A DNA stretch of 64,000 nt from Streptomyces sp. NBC_01669 (GCF_026339735.1 NZ_JAPEQG010000001.1:7749001-7813000), one strand, 5' to 3'. Positions 36,278-45,336 are shown, numbered from the stretch's first letter. The notes: generated by a model not told the origin, from the sequence alone. A program made the numbers and translations.

Positions 36278-37198
36278 GTGCTGCCCTTTTCCCGAAAGAT
36301 GCCCATCGTCATGGCCGTTACCGGCGTCATGCTCCTGGCGTCGGCCTGCGGTCGGCAGGATCACGGCGCCTCTGCCGCAGATGTCGTGCCGAGTTCCCGG
36401 AGCGAGGCTGCGAAGGTGCCGAACGCGTCCCACTCTCCCAGCAGTTCCGTCTCGGCCTCCGCCTCCGCGTCCCCTTCCGGGTCGGCCTCCGCCTCTGCGT
36501 CCGCCTCCGTATCCGTGAAGCCGTCCGGCAATCGTTCGCCGTCCGCCGGTGGGACGGGGACGCATGCGGACGGCGGTACGGGGGGCGCCCAGGCACCGAC
36601 ATCGGCGCCCTCCTTCCCCGTGCCCGCTTCCGTGGGTGACGCCACGCAGCTCATCACCGTGAAGGCGAGCGGTTCGTACGCCACCGTCACGGCGTGGGCC
36701 AAGGGTTCGGCCGGCTGGAAATCGGTTCTCTCCACGAGCGGCCGGGTCGGGTCGAATGGTGTCGTGGACGGTGCCACCCGCAAGCAGAGCACGTACACCA
36801 CGCCCTCGGGGACGTACACCATCACCGAAGGCTTCGGTGTCGAGGCCGGGGGCACGGCCATGCCGTACACCCGGGTCAACTCCAGCCACTGGTGGGTGGA
36901 GGACCCGGAGTCGAAGTACTACAACTCGATGCACTCCTCCGCCGGTGCGGACTTCCCCCTTGTCGAGACCGGCGACCGGGGGAGTGAACACCTTGTCAAC
37001 TATCCGACGCAGTACGCCAAGGCACTGGTGATCAACTTCAACCGCTGGCCGGCCACCCCCGGTCGCGGGGCCGGAATCTTCCTTCACGTCAACGGGAGCG
37101 GAGCGACCGCGGGGTGCGTCTCGGTGCCGCGCGCCACCATGGACAGCATCATGGCGTGGATCAAGCCCTCCGCCCATCCGCGTATCGCCATCGGCTGA
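36278..37198 (+). CDS. L,D-transpeptidase lipoprotein
   Basis: A 306-residue exported protein. A signal ending in the lipobox LASAC (VTGVMLLASACGRQDH) predicts a lipoprotein. A Ser/Ala-rich linker (about 45-75, repeated SASA units) reaches to a C-terminal YkuD-like domain with FLHVNGSG and ATAGCVSVP, catalytic Cys at about residue 280. Such enzymes make 3-3 cross-links or attach proteins to peptidoglycan. The GTG at 36278 is chosen because GGAGGA lies 7-8 bases upstream and the signal follows immediately. Divergent from the amidase gene. Confidence 0.92.
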   Translation: MLPFSRKMPIVMAVTGVMLLASACGRQDHGASAADVVPSSRSEAAKVPNASHSPSSSVSASASASPSGSASASASASVSVKPSGNRSPSAGGTGTHADGGTGGAQAPTSAPSFPVPASVGDATQLITVKASGSYATVTAWAKGSAGWKSVLSTSGRVGSNGVVDGATRKQSTYTTPSGTYTITEGFGVEAGGTAMPYTRVNSSHWWVEDPESKYYNSMHSSAGADFPLVETGDRGSEHLVNYPTQYAKALVINFNRWPATPGRGAGIFLHVNGSGATAGCVSVPRATMDSIMAWIKPSAHPRIAIG

Positions 37199-37321
37199 TG
37201 CGGTGGGGCCCGCCGACGCGTGAGAGGGCGGTGGGTTGTACGACTGGCTGGAATTCGCCGTATGAGAACAGACACGTCCGATACCTGTGATGCTCTCCGG
37301 CCGTCCGTCGCTGGGGCAGGC

Positions 37322-37756
37322 ATGGATAGTGATCTTGAGAAGCTTCCTGCGGTGTCGGAGATGCGTGCCTATGTCACGCGATTCGTCGCGCAGCTGACCG
37401 AGCGGAACCGACTGCCGCTCGACTACTCCGTGGTCAGCCTGCGGCTCGTCGACCTGATCGTCGACGGGCTGCGGCACAGCCGGCCGGAGCGGGCACAGGT
37501 CGAGCCGTTTCTGCGGGGGCTGGGCGCGTACACCGGCGAAGTCATGGTGCGCCGGGCCGGCGGCCGGTGGGTGGACCTCGACGGCGGCCAGCGGGAGCTG
37601 TTCGGACAGCCGGCGGGTGTCCGCATGCCCGACGGGCGGGTCTGGAACCCGATCGGGAAGGTGGCGAACCGATTCGAGTCGGCATCGGAGGAGTCGCTCC
37701 AGCGCTTCTACATGTTGCTGCACGGGCGCGCCCGTCGCCCCGTCGCCGCCCTGTGA
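37322..37756 (+). CDS. Conserved hypothetical protein
   Basis: A 144-residue cytoplasmic protein that I cannot name. It starts MDSDLEKLPAVSEMRAYV. It has a helical N-terminal half with a hydrophobic strand (SVVSLRLVDLIVDGLRH), and a C-terminal half containing GLGAYTGEVMVRRAGGRWVD and GVRMPDGRVWNPIGKVANRF. The second half resembles small DUF3806-like or immunity-type domains, but weakly. The ATG at 37322 is preceded by GGGGCAGG. It lies between the L,D-transpeptidase and the ECF sigma operon, same strand. Confidence 0.75.
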   Translation: MDSDLEKLPAVSEMRAYVTRFVAQLTERNRLPLDYSVVSLRLVDLIVDGLRHSRPERAQVEPFLRGLGAYTGEVMVRRAGGRWVDLDGGQRELFGQPAGVRMPDGRVWNPIGKVANRFESASEESLQRFYMLLHGRARRPVAAL

Positions 37757-37812
37757 CCTGGGCGGATCCGGACTCGCGCAGCAGATTGCCCTCGCATCGC
37801 GAACCCCCTGAC

Positions 37813-37836
37813 TGTGACATTTCTGTGTGCTGTCAC
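37813..37836. promoter_or_regulatory. Inverted repeat upstream of the ECF sigma operon
   Basis: GTGACA (37814-37819) and TGTCAC (37831-37836) form perfect inverted arms separated by 11 bases, about 100 bases before the sigma factor start. It may be an operator or part of the autoregulated promoter. Confidence 0.45.
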
Positions 37837-37934
37837 GCAGAGGAAGTAGAGGGGTGGACGGGCCGAGGAACGAGGGCCCGGTGAGCCGTTTCGGGGCGGT
37901 ATACGTCGGACGCAGTCGGTACGAAGAGGAAAGT

Positions 37935-38561
37935 GTGGCCAAAGGCGGGGAACAGCGCCGCGGGCAGATGGACGACGCCGAGCTCGGCGCTGCGGTGGAG
38001 CGGGCTCAACAAGGTGACGAGGAAGCTTTCGCCGTGGCGTACCGGCTGGTTCATCCCGGGCTGCTCGGCTATGTACGGGGACTGGTCGGCGAGGACGGCG
38101 AGGACGTGGCGTCCGACGCCTGGCTGGAGATATCCCGTGACCTCGGACGGTTCCGTGGGGACGGGGCGGGGTTTCGCGGCTGGACCGCGACGATCGCCCG
38201 GCACCGGGCGCTGGACCACTTGCGCAAGCAGCGCCGGCGGCCGCGCACCGCACTTCTGGAGCAGGACATCCTCGAACTGCCGGACAGTCAGGACACTGCC
38301 GGATCCGCCCTGGAGACGCTCTCCACCCAGCAGGCGCTCGCGCTCATCCGCGAGTTGCCGCGGGAGCAGGCGGAAGCCGTTCTGCTCCGTGTCGTCGTCG
38401 GCCTCGACGGTCCCGCGACGGCGCGGGTGCTCGGCAAACGTGCGGGGGCCGTACGCACCTCCGCCTACCGTGGACTGAAGAGACTGGCCGAGCATCTGGG
38501 ATCAGGAGGGTCGGGCAGTGTGACGTCTGCGTCGCGCCGCACGCTGAGAGATGAGACATGA
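37935..38561 (+). CDS. ECF-type RNA polymerase sigma factor
   Basis: A 208-residue sigma-70 family protein. Sigma-2 spans about 20-90 (DEEAFAVAYRLVHPGLLGYV, EDVASDAWLEISRDLGRFRG, GWTATIARHRALDHLRKQRR). Sigma-4 spans about 125-180 (LIRELPREQAEAVLLRVVVG, GKRAGAVRTSAYRGLKRLAE). The GTG at 37935 has GAGGAAA upstream and begins just before the family domain. Its TGA overlaps the start of the next gene (ATGA). That next gene encodes a one-TM protein that may act as its anti-sigma factor. Confidence 0.93.
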   Translation: MAKGGEQRRGQMDDAELGAAVERAQQGDEEAFAVAYRLVHPGLLGYVRGLVGEDGEDVASDAWLEISRDLGRFRGDGAGFRGWTATIARHRALDHLRKQRRRPRTALLEQDILELPDSQDTAGSALETLSTQQALALIRELPREQAEAVLLRVVVGLDGPATARVLGKRAGAVRTSAYRGLKRLAEHLGSGGSGSVTSASRRTLRDET

Positions 38562-39319
38562 GAGATGAATCGCCACAGGCGACCGATGCGCCGGTATCCC
38601 CCGAAGTGGGCGCTCTGCTGGCAGCCGTGCAACGTTCCGGTGAGGCCGGCCCCGTAGCCGAGCAGCGAGCGCTTGATGCCTTCCGGTCGGCGCGCGACGA
38701 GGGGGCACTCGCACCCGTGTCGCCGCTGCGGCGTCGCAGACGCGATGACTGGCGACCGGTCGAGCGGCTGCGCTTCGTCCGCTCGGCGCGGGCGATGATC
38801 GTCGGCTTCGCGGCCGCGGCGACGCTCGGCGGGGTCGCGGTGGCTGCGGGGTCGGGCGCGATGCCGACGCCGTTCGATGACGATGAGCACGACCGGACGC
38901 GTCCCGCACACCCCGCGAGGAGTTCCTCCGCCGCATCCGATGCGCCCGGCAGCCCCCAGTCAGGTGCGCCGAATCCCGCCGCAGGCCGTACACAACAAGG
39001 GCCGACGGATCTGCCGGGCGCCGGTCGCTCCGCCGGCCACCCGGTCCAGGCACAGGACGACGAGGCGCACTGCCGTGCGTACCGCCTGGTTCAGGGGAAG
39101 GGAAAGGCCGCGGATGCCACGGCCTTCGACCGCCTGGAGGCTGCGGCCGGTGGCGCATCGGCGGTGCCGGGCTACTGCGACGGGCTTCTCGGTCCCCAGA
39201 CATCGAAGGAGAAGGACCGGACGGACAAGGGGAAGTCGGAGGTACCGGACCCTGGACAGACCTCGGAATCGGTGAAGGGCAACCGGAACGGCGCCCAGAG
39301 CGACTCCACCGCACGCTGA
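38558..39319 (+). CDS. Single-TM extracytoplasmic protein, possible anti-sigma factor
   Basis: A 253-residue protein overlapping the sigma gene by four bases. The N-terminal cytosolic part (residues 1-75) is charged. One membrane helix lies at about 78-98 (AMIVGFAAAATLGGVAVAAG). A long Pro/Ser/Gly-rich external linker leads to a small conserved C-terminal domain with two cysteines (AHCRAYRLVQGKGKAADATAFDRL, VPGYCDGLLG). It lacks a recognisable zinc anti-sigma motif (HxxxCxxC). Its role as partner of the sigma factor is inferred from coupling and topology. Confidence 0.85.
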   Translation: MRDESPQATDAPVSPEVGALLAAVQRSGEAGPVAEQRALDAFRSARDEGALAPVSPLRRRRRDDWRPVERLRFVRSARAMIVGFAAAATLGGVAVAAGSGAMPTPFDDDEHDRTRPAHPARSSSAASDAPGSPQSGAPNPAAGRTQQGPTDLPGAGRSAGHPVQAQDDEAHCRAYRLVQGKGKAADATAFDRLEAAAGGASAVPGYCDGLLGPQTSKEKDRTDKGKSEVPDPGQTSESVKGNRNGAQSDSTAR

Positions 39320-39700
39320 AACAGGCCCTGGACGGGGAGTTCACCCCCGGTGGGGCACAACCACGCTGTCATGGCTGGGCTCGGTCAGGAGCGCTTCGGG
39401 CCGGACGGCTCGGGCCCGGTCTGACGATCCCTCGGACTGTGCTGAGGCGGTCCCTGGGAGGTGGGACGGATTGCCGAATCACCCTTCTGAGGGGCGGGAG
39501 TCGGCGTGGAAGAGGGCCCGATCGACCTGGTTCGTCCGGTCGGCAGCGGCAACGGCGTGACTGTCCGGGTGACGGGCCGCGATGCCGTGGGAGACCCGCG
39601 CGGCGGTGACTTCGGTGCCCGACTCCGGCGTGCCGCCACCACCTTCCCGGGCAGTTTCCCTAACGTCTCTCGGACCTACTTGCCGGGGATTGGTGTTGCC
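39320..39700. other. 381-base stretch without a confident gene
   Basis: A minus-strand frame (39385-39642) would encode an 85-residue Pro/Ser/Arg-rich, low-complexity peptide, and a plus-strand frame extends the glycosyltransferase N-terminally. Neither has family features or a good ribosome-binding site. The glycosyltransferase promoter presumably lies here. Confidence 0.4.
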
Positions 39701-40849
39701 ATGAAGCCGTCCATCTGCCTGTGCATGATCGTCAAGAACGAGGCACGCGTCATCGAGCGCTGCCTCGCTTCCGTCCGCGGTCTGGTGGACACCTGGGTGA
39801 TCTCCGATACCGGCTCGACCGATGGAACCCAACGGCTGATCCGTGCCGCACTCGACGGCATCCCTGGCGAACTCCACGAGGACCCCTGGGTGGACTTCGG
39901 CCACAACCGGAGCCTGAACATCCGGCGTGCGCACGCCAAAGCCGACTACCTGCTTCTCCTGGACGCCGACCTGGTGGTCCGCAGGGCCGGTCCACTGCCC
40001 CTGCTGACCGCCGACTCGTACTTGCTGCGGCACGAGGGCGCGACCGAGTGCCGCAGCAAGCGCCTGGTCCGCGGTGACATCGCTTGGCGGTACGAAGGCG
40101 TCGCCCACGAGTTCCTCACCGCCGACCAGCGCGACGACCAGGAGCTGCTGGACGCTCTCGTCATCGAGGACCACGACGACGGAGGATCGCGGCACGACAA
40201 ATTCGAACGTGACGCACGGCTGCTCGGCGCCGAGCTCGAACGCGACCCCGCCAATACCCGCACCGTCTTCTATCTGGCCCAGACCATGCGCGACCTCGGC
40301 GAGAGGGAGAAGGCGATCGCGCTGTACGAGCGCCGTGCGCAGATGGGGGGCTGGAGCGAAGAGGTGTACTGCTCGCTGCTGCAGGCCGGGATCCTCAGAG
40401 CCGACTCCGACGACTGGCCGTCCGCCATGGATGCCTTCTCGCGCGCCTGGGAGGCCCGCCCGGAACGGCTCGAAGCCTGCTACGAACTCTCCTCGCGGCT
40501 GCGCGGCCTCGGCCGCCATCACGCCGCGCACGCCTTCGTCTGCACGGGACTCGACCGGGAAGCGCCGGACGACCTGCTGTTCGTCCAGCCCTGGGTGTAC
40601 CGGTGGGGGCTGCTCTTCGAGTACTCGGTCACCGCCTGCTGGGTCGGTGACATCGACGGATCGCTCCGGGCCTGCGACCGGCTGCTGTCGATGCCGGATC
40701 TCCCCGACGCCTATCGCCGACAGACGCTCACCAACCGGGAGTTCGCGGAGCGGCGGCAGGCCGCGCGGACCGCCTCGTGGGCGTCGCCCCCGGACTGGCG
40801 GAGGGGTCCGCACCTCACGGCCGGCAGCTGCAGCAGCTGCCACGCCTGA
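39701..40849 (+). CDS. Family 2 glycosyltransferase
   Basis: A 382-residue soluble enzyme. The GT2 domain occupies about 1-170: ICLCMIVKNEARVIERCL (nucleotide-binding start), WVISDTGSTDGT, and YLLLLDADLVV, where the DxD motif binds the metal. The C-terminal half is helical with TPR-like repeats (NTRTVFYLAQTMRDLGEREK; YCSLLQAGILRADS). It ends oddly in GSCSSCHA. The start is the ATG at 39701, where similarity begins. The acceptor is unknown; GT2-TPR proteins often act on peptides or sugars in secondary metabolism or the envelope. Confidence 0.9.
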   Translation: MKPSICLCMIVKNEARVIERCLASVRGLVDTWVISDTGSTDGTQRLIRAALDGIPGELHEDPWVDFGHNRSLNIRRAHAKADYLLLLDADLVVRRAGPLPLLTADSYLLRHEGATECRSKRLVRGDIAWRYEGVAHEFLTADQRDDQELLDALVIEDHDDGGSRHDKFERDARLLGAELERDPANTRTVFYLAQTMRDLGEREKAIALYERRAQMGGWSEEVYCSLLQAGILRADSDDWPSAMDAFSRAWEARPERLEACYELSSRLRGLGRHHAAHAFVCTGLDREAPDDLLFVQPWVYRWGLLFEYSVTACWVGDIDGSLRACDRLLSMPDLPDAYRRQTLTNREFAERRQAARTASWASPPDWRRGPHLTAGSCSSCHA

Positions 40850-40920
40850 CGCATCGCCCATACGAGCACGCGGCAGCCCGCGACGCCCGGTTGTCAGTGC
40901 CGGACGGTTGACTGTCTTTC

Positions 40921-41158
40921 ATGAACCGACGAGAGCTGCTCGCGGCGACCCAGGCCCTCGTCCGGCCGGACACCGGGCACCTTGAGTGCGCCGAGGACGG
41001 GCACGCGTCGGGACACGTATGTCTGACAGCCGAGCCGAGAGTGCCCCTGGTCGAGCTGGTGGAGGAAGTCAGCGGTCGGTACCAGGGCTTTTGGCCGACG
41101 CGGCGAGCGGGCGTGCCGGGCGGCGCGACAAGGCAAAGCTTGCCGGGAGGGGCACTAG
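40921..41158 (+). pseudogene. Small coding sequence, probably frameshifted near 41090
   Basis: From the ATG at 40921 the first 57 codons have strongly GC-rich third positions and protein-like sequence (MNRRELLAATQALVRPDTGH; VPLVELVEEVSGRYQG). Past the T run TTTT at 41089-41092 this frame loses that bias and has no stop until far into the antisense of the next gene. The +1 reading (LADAASGRAGRRDKAKLAG) continues the bias, and the other shift meets a TAG at 41158. One base gained or lost there would explain this. I do not recognise the family. Sequencing error or true decay are both possible. Confidence 0.5.
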
Positions 41159-41997
41159 CGGGCGCCGTCCACCCGGCGCCAGGTCGCCACCGGGCCCGGG
41201 GCGACGGCGTCCTCGGGGGTGACCCAGAATGCCTTCCCCAGCTCAGCGCTGAACTGGGCGCCGGTCCGTCCGTCCCCGGACGACCGGCCGGTCAGACGCC
41301 GCCCTATCCACGGCGCCAGATGCTGCCGCGCGAAGCGGAGGTCGTCGACGCGCCGTATCGCCCACCGCGGGGGCACCGTGGTGGGGAGTGGCGTCCGCCA
41401 GTCGTCCTCCGGTGGCAGTCCGAGCGTCTGCCAGACCGCCTCGGCGACCCTGCGGTGTCCCTCGGCCGTCAGATGCAGCCGGTCGACGTCCCACAGCCGG
41501 GGATCGCCGAGTGCCGGTGCCCCGTACAGATCGACGACCAGCGCACCGTGGCGGTCCGCCAACTCGTCGACCAGGGAGAACAGCTCCTCCATGCGGGGGC
41601 GGAAGCGCTCCATGACCGGTCCGTTGCGTCCCGGGCTGCGCATCAGCACCAGCTTCTTGCACGACGGCGCGAGGCGTTCCACGGCTTCCTCCAGCCGGCC
41701 GCGCACCATGCCCATGTCGCACTTGGGCCGCAGGGTGTCGTTGAGACCGCCGACCAGCGTGACGACGTCCGCCTGCATGGCGGCGGCCGCATCGACCTGC
41801 TCGGTCACGATCTGGCGGATCAGCTTCCCGCGCACGGCGAGATTCGCGTACCGGAACCCGGGGGTGCGGGCGGCGAGCCGGCCCGCGAGGACATCGGCCC
41901 AGCCGCGGTACGAGCCATCGGGCAGCAGGTCCGACATGCCCTCGGTGAAGGAGTCGCCGACCGCGACAAGACTGGTGTAGGAGGCATTCATTTCCAT
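41155..41997 (-). CDS. SGNH/GDSL hydrolase
   Basis: A 280-residue hydrolase of the SGNH fold. Block I holds the catalytic serine (VAVGDSFTEGMSD), block III VGGLNDT, and block V the Asp/His pair in DVDRLHLTAEGHRRVAE. These enzymes are esterases or lipases; the substrate is unknown. There is no signal peptide, so it is probably cytoplasmic. Two further in-frame ATGs lie near the start (42003, 41991); 41997 is a compromise. Convergent with the small frameshifted gene at 40921. Confidence 0.9.
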   Translation of the reverse strand: MEMNASYTSLVAVGDSFTEGMSDLLPDGSYRGWADVLAGRLAARTPGFRYANLAVRGKLIRQIVTEQVDAAAAMQADVVTLVGGLNDTLRPKCDMGMVRGRLEEAVERLAPSCKKLVLMRSPGRNGPVMERFRPRMEELFSLVDELADRHGALVVDLYGAPALGDPRLWDVDRLHLTAEGHRRVAEAVWQTLGLPPEDDWRTPLPTTVPPRWAIRRVDDLRFARQHLAPWIGRRLTGRSSGDGRTGAQFSAELGKAFWVTPEDAVAPGPVATWRRVDGAR

Positions 41998-42306
41998 GGC
42001 CATGGGATCGTATCGCGGTGGCGCCCGGCACCTTCCGGGCGGAGCCGCGCCCCGCGTCCGGTGGCGCGGGCAGTCGCTGAGGGCCGGCCTCAGCCCGAAC
42101 CCGCGACGACCGTCCCCGAGCTCCGGGCCGGCCACCGTGCCCGCGGCAGCCGGCCGCACGGGACCTGCGCGAAGGCGATCGGCAGGGCCGACCGGACGAG
42201 GCCGGGCGCGGTGTGCAGCCCGGTCGGCAACAGGCGGGAATGAGCATGAGGAGCCCTACGACCAGGGCACATCATTCAGAGTGCGGTGGAGACTGCCATG
42301 GTTCCG

Positions 42307-43326
42307 TCAGCGTGCCTGCGGCCGTCCGACCAGCTCGCGCAGCACATCCTCCATCGTGACCATGCCGGCGAGCCTGTCGTCCTCGTCGAGCACTGCCGCC
42401 AGGTGCGTACGGCTCCGGCGCATCGCGGTCAGCACGTCGTCGAGGGGCGTCGCCGCCCGCACCCGGGCGATCGGCCGCATCGCCGTGACCGGGAACGGCA
42501 CATCGCGTGGCGCGACGTCCAGGGCGTCCTTCACATGGAGGTACCCCAGGATCCGCTGCTCGCTGTCCATTACCGGGAAGCGCGAGAATCCGGTCTCGGC
42601 CGAGAGCCGTTCGAGCTCCTCGGGTGTCGTCCCGATCCTGGCGTAGACCACCTGCTCGACCGGTAGCACGACGTCCCGTACCGGGCGACGGCCCAGCTCC
42701 AGTGCGTGGTGCAGCCGCTCGGCGGCGCGGTCGTCGACCAGCCCGGCGTCACCGGCGTCCTGCACCAGCCGGGCCAGTTCGTCGTCGGAGAACGTCGAGG
42801 ACACCTCGTCCTTCGTCTCCACCCGCAGCAGCTTCAGCAGCATGTTGGCGAAGGCGTTGACCGTGAAGATCACCGGACGCAGGGCCCTGGCGAGGGTGAC
42901 CAGCGGCGGACCGAGCAACAGCACGGTCCGTACCGGCTCGGCCAGTGCGACGTTCTTCGGGACCATCTCGCCGAGCAGCATGTGCAGATACGTCGCCAAG
43001 GACAGCGCGATCACGAACGAGATCGGATGGACCAGTCCGTGCGGCACACCCACCACGTCGAAGACCGGCTCCAGCAGATGCGCGATGGCCGGTTCGGCGA
43101 CGATACCGAGGACCAGCGTGCAGAGCGTGATGCCGAGCTGAGCCGCCGCGAGGAGCGCCGACACATGTTCCAGGCCCCAGATGACGCTCCGCGCACGCCG
43201 GTTCCCGGCCTCCGCCTGGGGCTCGATCTGGCTGCGGCGCACGGAGATCAGCGCGAACTCCGCGCCGACGAAGAACGCGTTGACGACCAGGGTCAACAGA
43301 CCGATGAAGAGCTGGACGGCAGTCAC
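42307..43326 (-). CDS. CNNM/CBS-domain membrane protein (hemolysin C-like), short form
   Basis: A 339-residue membrane protein. The DUF21/CNNM domain (residues 1-180) has three or four helices (LFIGLLTLVVNAFFVGAEFAL; YLHMLLGEMVPKNVALAEP). A CBS pair follows (about 200-330: VRDVVLPVEQVVYARIGTT, VFPVTAMRPIARV-like, LDEDDRLAGMVTMEDVLREL). It lacks the C-terminal CorC_HlyC transporter-associated domain present in its upstream neighbour. The family handles Mg or other divalent cations. It overlaps that neighbour by four bases, so the two are coupled and may form a heterodimer. Confidence 0.93.
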   Translation of the reverse strand: MTAVQLFIGLLTLVVNAFFVGAEFALISVRRSQIEPQAEAGNRRARSVIWGLEHVSALLAAAQLGITLCTLVLGIVAEPAIAHLLEPVFDVVGVPHGLVHPISFVIALSLATYLHMLLGEMVPKNVALAEPVRTVLLLGPPLVTLARALRPVIFTVNAFANMLLKLLRVETKDEVSSTFSDDELARLVQDAGDAGLVDDRAAERLHHALELGRRPVRDVVLPVEQVVYARIGTTPEELERLSAETGFSRFPVMDSEQRILGYLHVKDALDVAPRDVPFPVTAMRPIARVRAATPLDDVLTAMRRSRTHLAAVLDEDDRLAGMVTMEDVLRELVGRPQAR

Positions 43327-44660
43327 TGTCCGTCCTCCGTCTCGTCGTCGGAGCCGGGCAGCGGTGCGTGCAGCAGCGCCCGTGCGGCGCGGCGCCCGGA
43401 GGCGTCCACGACGTCGAGACGCCAGCCGGCCAGCTCGATGGAGTCACCGACGACAGGGATCCGGCCGACTTCCGTGGCGATCAGTCCGGCGAGTGTCTCG
43501 TACGGTCCGTCCGGCACCCGCAGTCCGATCGTCCGCAACTGGTCCATGCGGGCGGCGCCGTCGGCCGACCACAGGGTGCGCCCGTCGGCGTCCTCACCTG
43601 CCGGTGCGAGGTCCGGCGTCTCGTGCGGGTCGTGCTCGTCGCGCACCTCGCCGACGACCTCCTCGACGATGTCCTCCAGCGTCACGACGCCGGCTGTGCC
43701 GCCGTATTCGTCGATGACGACGGCCATCGGGAACTTGCTGGACAACCTGTCGAGCAGCCGGTCCACCGTGAGGCTCTCCGGTACGAGCAGGGGTTCGCGC
43801 AAAATCTCCGACACGCGCTTGCGGTACCTCTCCTCGGCCGGGATCGCCAGGACGTCCTTGATGTGCGCGACACCGACGACGGTGTCGAGGCTGCCCCGGT
43901 AGACGGGGAAGCGGGACAATCCGGTCGCCCGAGTGGCATTGGCGACGTCCTCGGCGGTCGCCTGCACCTCCAGCGCGGTGACCTGCACCCGCGGGGTCAT
44001 CACGTTCTCCGCGGTCAGTTCGGCCAGATTGAGGGTACGGACGAACAGCTCCGCCGTGTCCGCCTCCAGCGCGCCCGCCTTGGCCGAGTGACGGGCGAGC
44101 GCCACCAGCTCCTGCGGGCTGCGGGCGGAGGCCAGCTCCTCGGCCGGTTCGAGACCGAACCGGCGCACGATGCGGTTGGCCGTGTTGTTGAGGTGGCTGA
44201 TGAAGGGCCGGAAGATCGCGGTGAAGGCACGCTGCGGGGTGGCCACGGCCTTCGCCACGGCGAGCGGCGAAGAGATCGCCCAGTTCTTCGGGACGAGTTC
44301 GCCCACGACCATCAGGAAGACCGTGGACAGCGCTGTTCCGAGTACCAGCGCCAGCGAGGACGAGACGCTCGGGGACAGGCCGGTGGCCTCCACCGGGCCG
44401 CGGATCAGCTTCGCGATCGACGGTTCGGAGAGCATGCCGACGACCAGATTGGTGACGGTGATGCCGAGCTGTGCGCCGGAGAGCTGGAAGGTGAGACTGC
44501 GCACCGCCTTCATGGCGCTCGCCGCGCCCCGTTCACCCCGCTCCACGGCTCGTTCGAGCTGGCCGCGCTCGACCGTGGTCAGCGAGAACTCGGCGGCGAC
44601 GAAGGCACCGCAGGCGAGTGAGAGCAGGACCGCCACGAGCAGCAGAAGCACTTCGGTCAT
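43323..44660 (-). CDS. CNNM/CBS/CorC membrane protein (hemolysin C-like), long form
   Basis: A 445-residue protein with all three family domains. The DUF21/CNNM domain has AAEFSLTTVERGQLERAVE and VGELVPKNWAIS. The CBS pair contains NVMTPRVQVTALEVQ and VVIDEYGGTAGVVTLEDIVEE. The CorC_HlyC domain follows, at about 345-430 (WSADGAARMDQLRTIGLRVP). It may export or regulate Mg2+. It begins the two-gene operon with the short form. GTG-free ATG start with GGAGG just upstream. Confidence 0.94.
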   Translation of the reverse strand: MTEVLLLLVAVLLSLACGAFVAAEFSLTTVERGQLERAVERGERGAASAMKAVRSLTFQLSGAQLGITVTNLVVGMLSEPSIAKLIRGPVEATGLSPSVSSSLALVLGTALSTVFLMVVGELVPKNWAISSPLAVAKAVATPQRAFTAIFRPFISHLNNTANRIVRRFGLEPAEELASARSPQELVALARHSAKAGALEADTAELFVRTLNLAELTAENVMTPRVQVTALEVQATAEDVANATRATGLSRFPVYRGSLDTVVGVAHIKDVLAIPAEERYRKRVSEILREPLLVPESLTVDRLLDRLSSKFPMAVVIDEYGGTAGVVTLEDIVEEVVGEVRDEHDPHETPDLAPAGEDADGRTLWSADGAARMDQLRTIGLRVPDGPYETLAGLIATEVGRIPVVGDSIELAGWRLDVVDASGRRAARALLHAPLPGSDDETEDGQ

Positions 44661-44856
44661 CGGTTCACCTCCGTCCCATGATCGGGCAGGGGTAGGAGGC
44701 TCGCCTGGCGTCGGCGATGTCGGCTACTGGGAGGCTCGCCCATGGGCGGACGCTCACACCTTTCGGGAAGGGGCGGTCATATGAACATCCATGGTAAAGG
44801 ACGGGCAAAGTTGTGCCGCGCGCGGGTGATCTCCGCGAGCGTCCCAGCCCTCGGTC

Positions 44857-45282
44857 TCAGTCCTTGAGGTGCTTCACCCAGCGGCTCCACTGCGGCTCGG
44901 GCGCATACCCCGCCGCATGCCAGGCGTGGTGCGCGAGCTCGTTGCGGTTCAGCACCATCGCATCGCCACGCCGTCCGCCCAGCTGTACGAATCGTTCCTC
45001 CGCCGCCGTCAGCAGCGCCCGGCCGACGCCCTGCCGCCGCTGGTCCGGATGGACCGCGAGCCGATAGAGGTGGCACCGCCAGCCGTCGAAGCCCGCGATC
45101 ACCGTTCCGGCGAGCTCGCCGGAACGTTCCGCGAGGATGAGGGCTCCGGGGTCGCGGGCGATTAGCCGTTCGATACCGTCCCGGTCGTCGCTGATGCTGG
45201 TGCCTTCCGCCGCCACTTTCCAGAAGGCGAGGACGGCGTCGAGGTCGACCGGTGCCGCTGCGCGGATCGCGAGATCATTCAT
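44857..45282 (-). CDS. GNAT family N-acetyltransferase
   Basis: A 141-residue single-domain acetyltransferase. The conserved acetyl-CoA pyrophosphate-binding loop is LAVHPDQRRQGVGRALLTAAE, and the last strand/helix is RNELAHHAWHAAGYAPEPQWSRW, typical of members acting on amino groups of small molecules. The acceptor is unknown. It is downstream of, and in the same direction as, the F420-dependent oxidoreductase gene (54 bases apart), so they may share a message. Confidence 0.93.
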   Translation of the reverse strand: MNDLAIRAAAPVDLDAVLAFWKVAAEGTSISDDRDGIERLIARDPGALILAERSGELAGTVIAGFDGWRCHLYRLAVHPDQRRQGVGRALLTAAEERFVQLGGRRGDAMVLNRNELAHHAWHAAGYAPEPQWSRWVKHLKD

Positions 45283-45336
45283 CCTTTTACCCCATCATCG
45301 GGCCCGCCGCACCGTCGAACGAATTCCGCCATGCGG

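Noticed and set aside
36420..36540. Tandem Ser/Ala codon repeats that look like a DNA repeat
   Set aside because: They encode the flexible linker of the L,D-transpeptidase lipoprotein and are explained by protein composition.
39385..39642. An 85-residue minus-strand open frame rich in Pro and Ser
   Set aside because: Low-complexity sequence with no family, no ribosome-binding site and no coupled neighbour.
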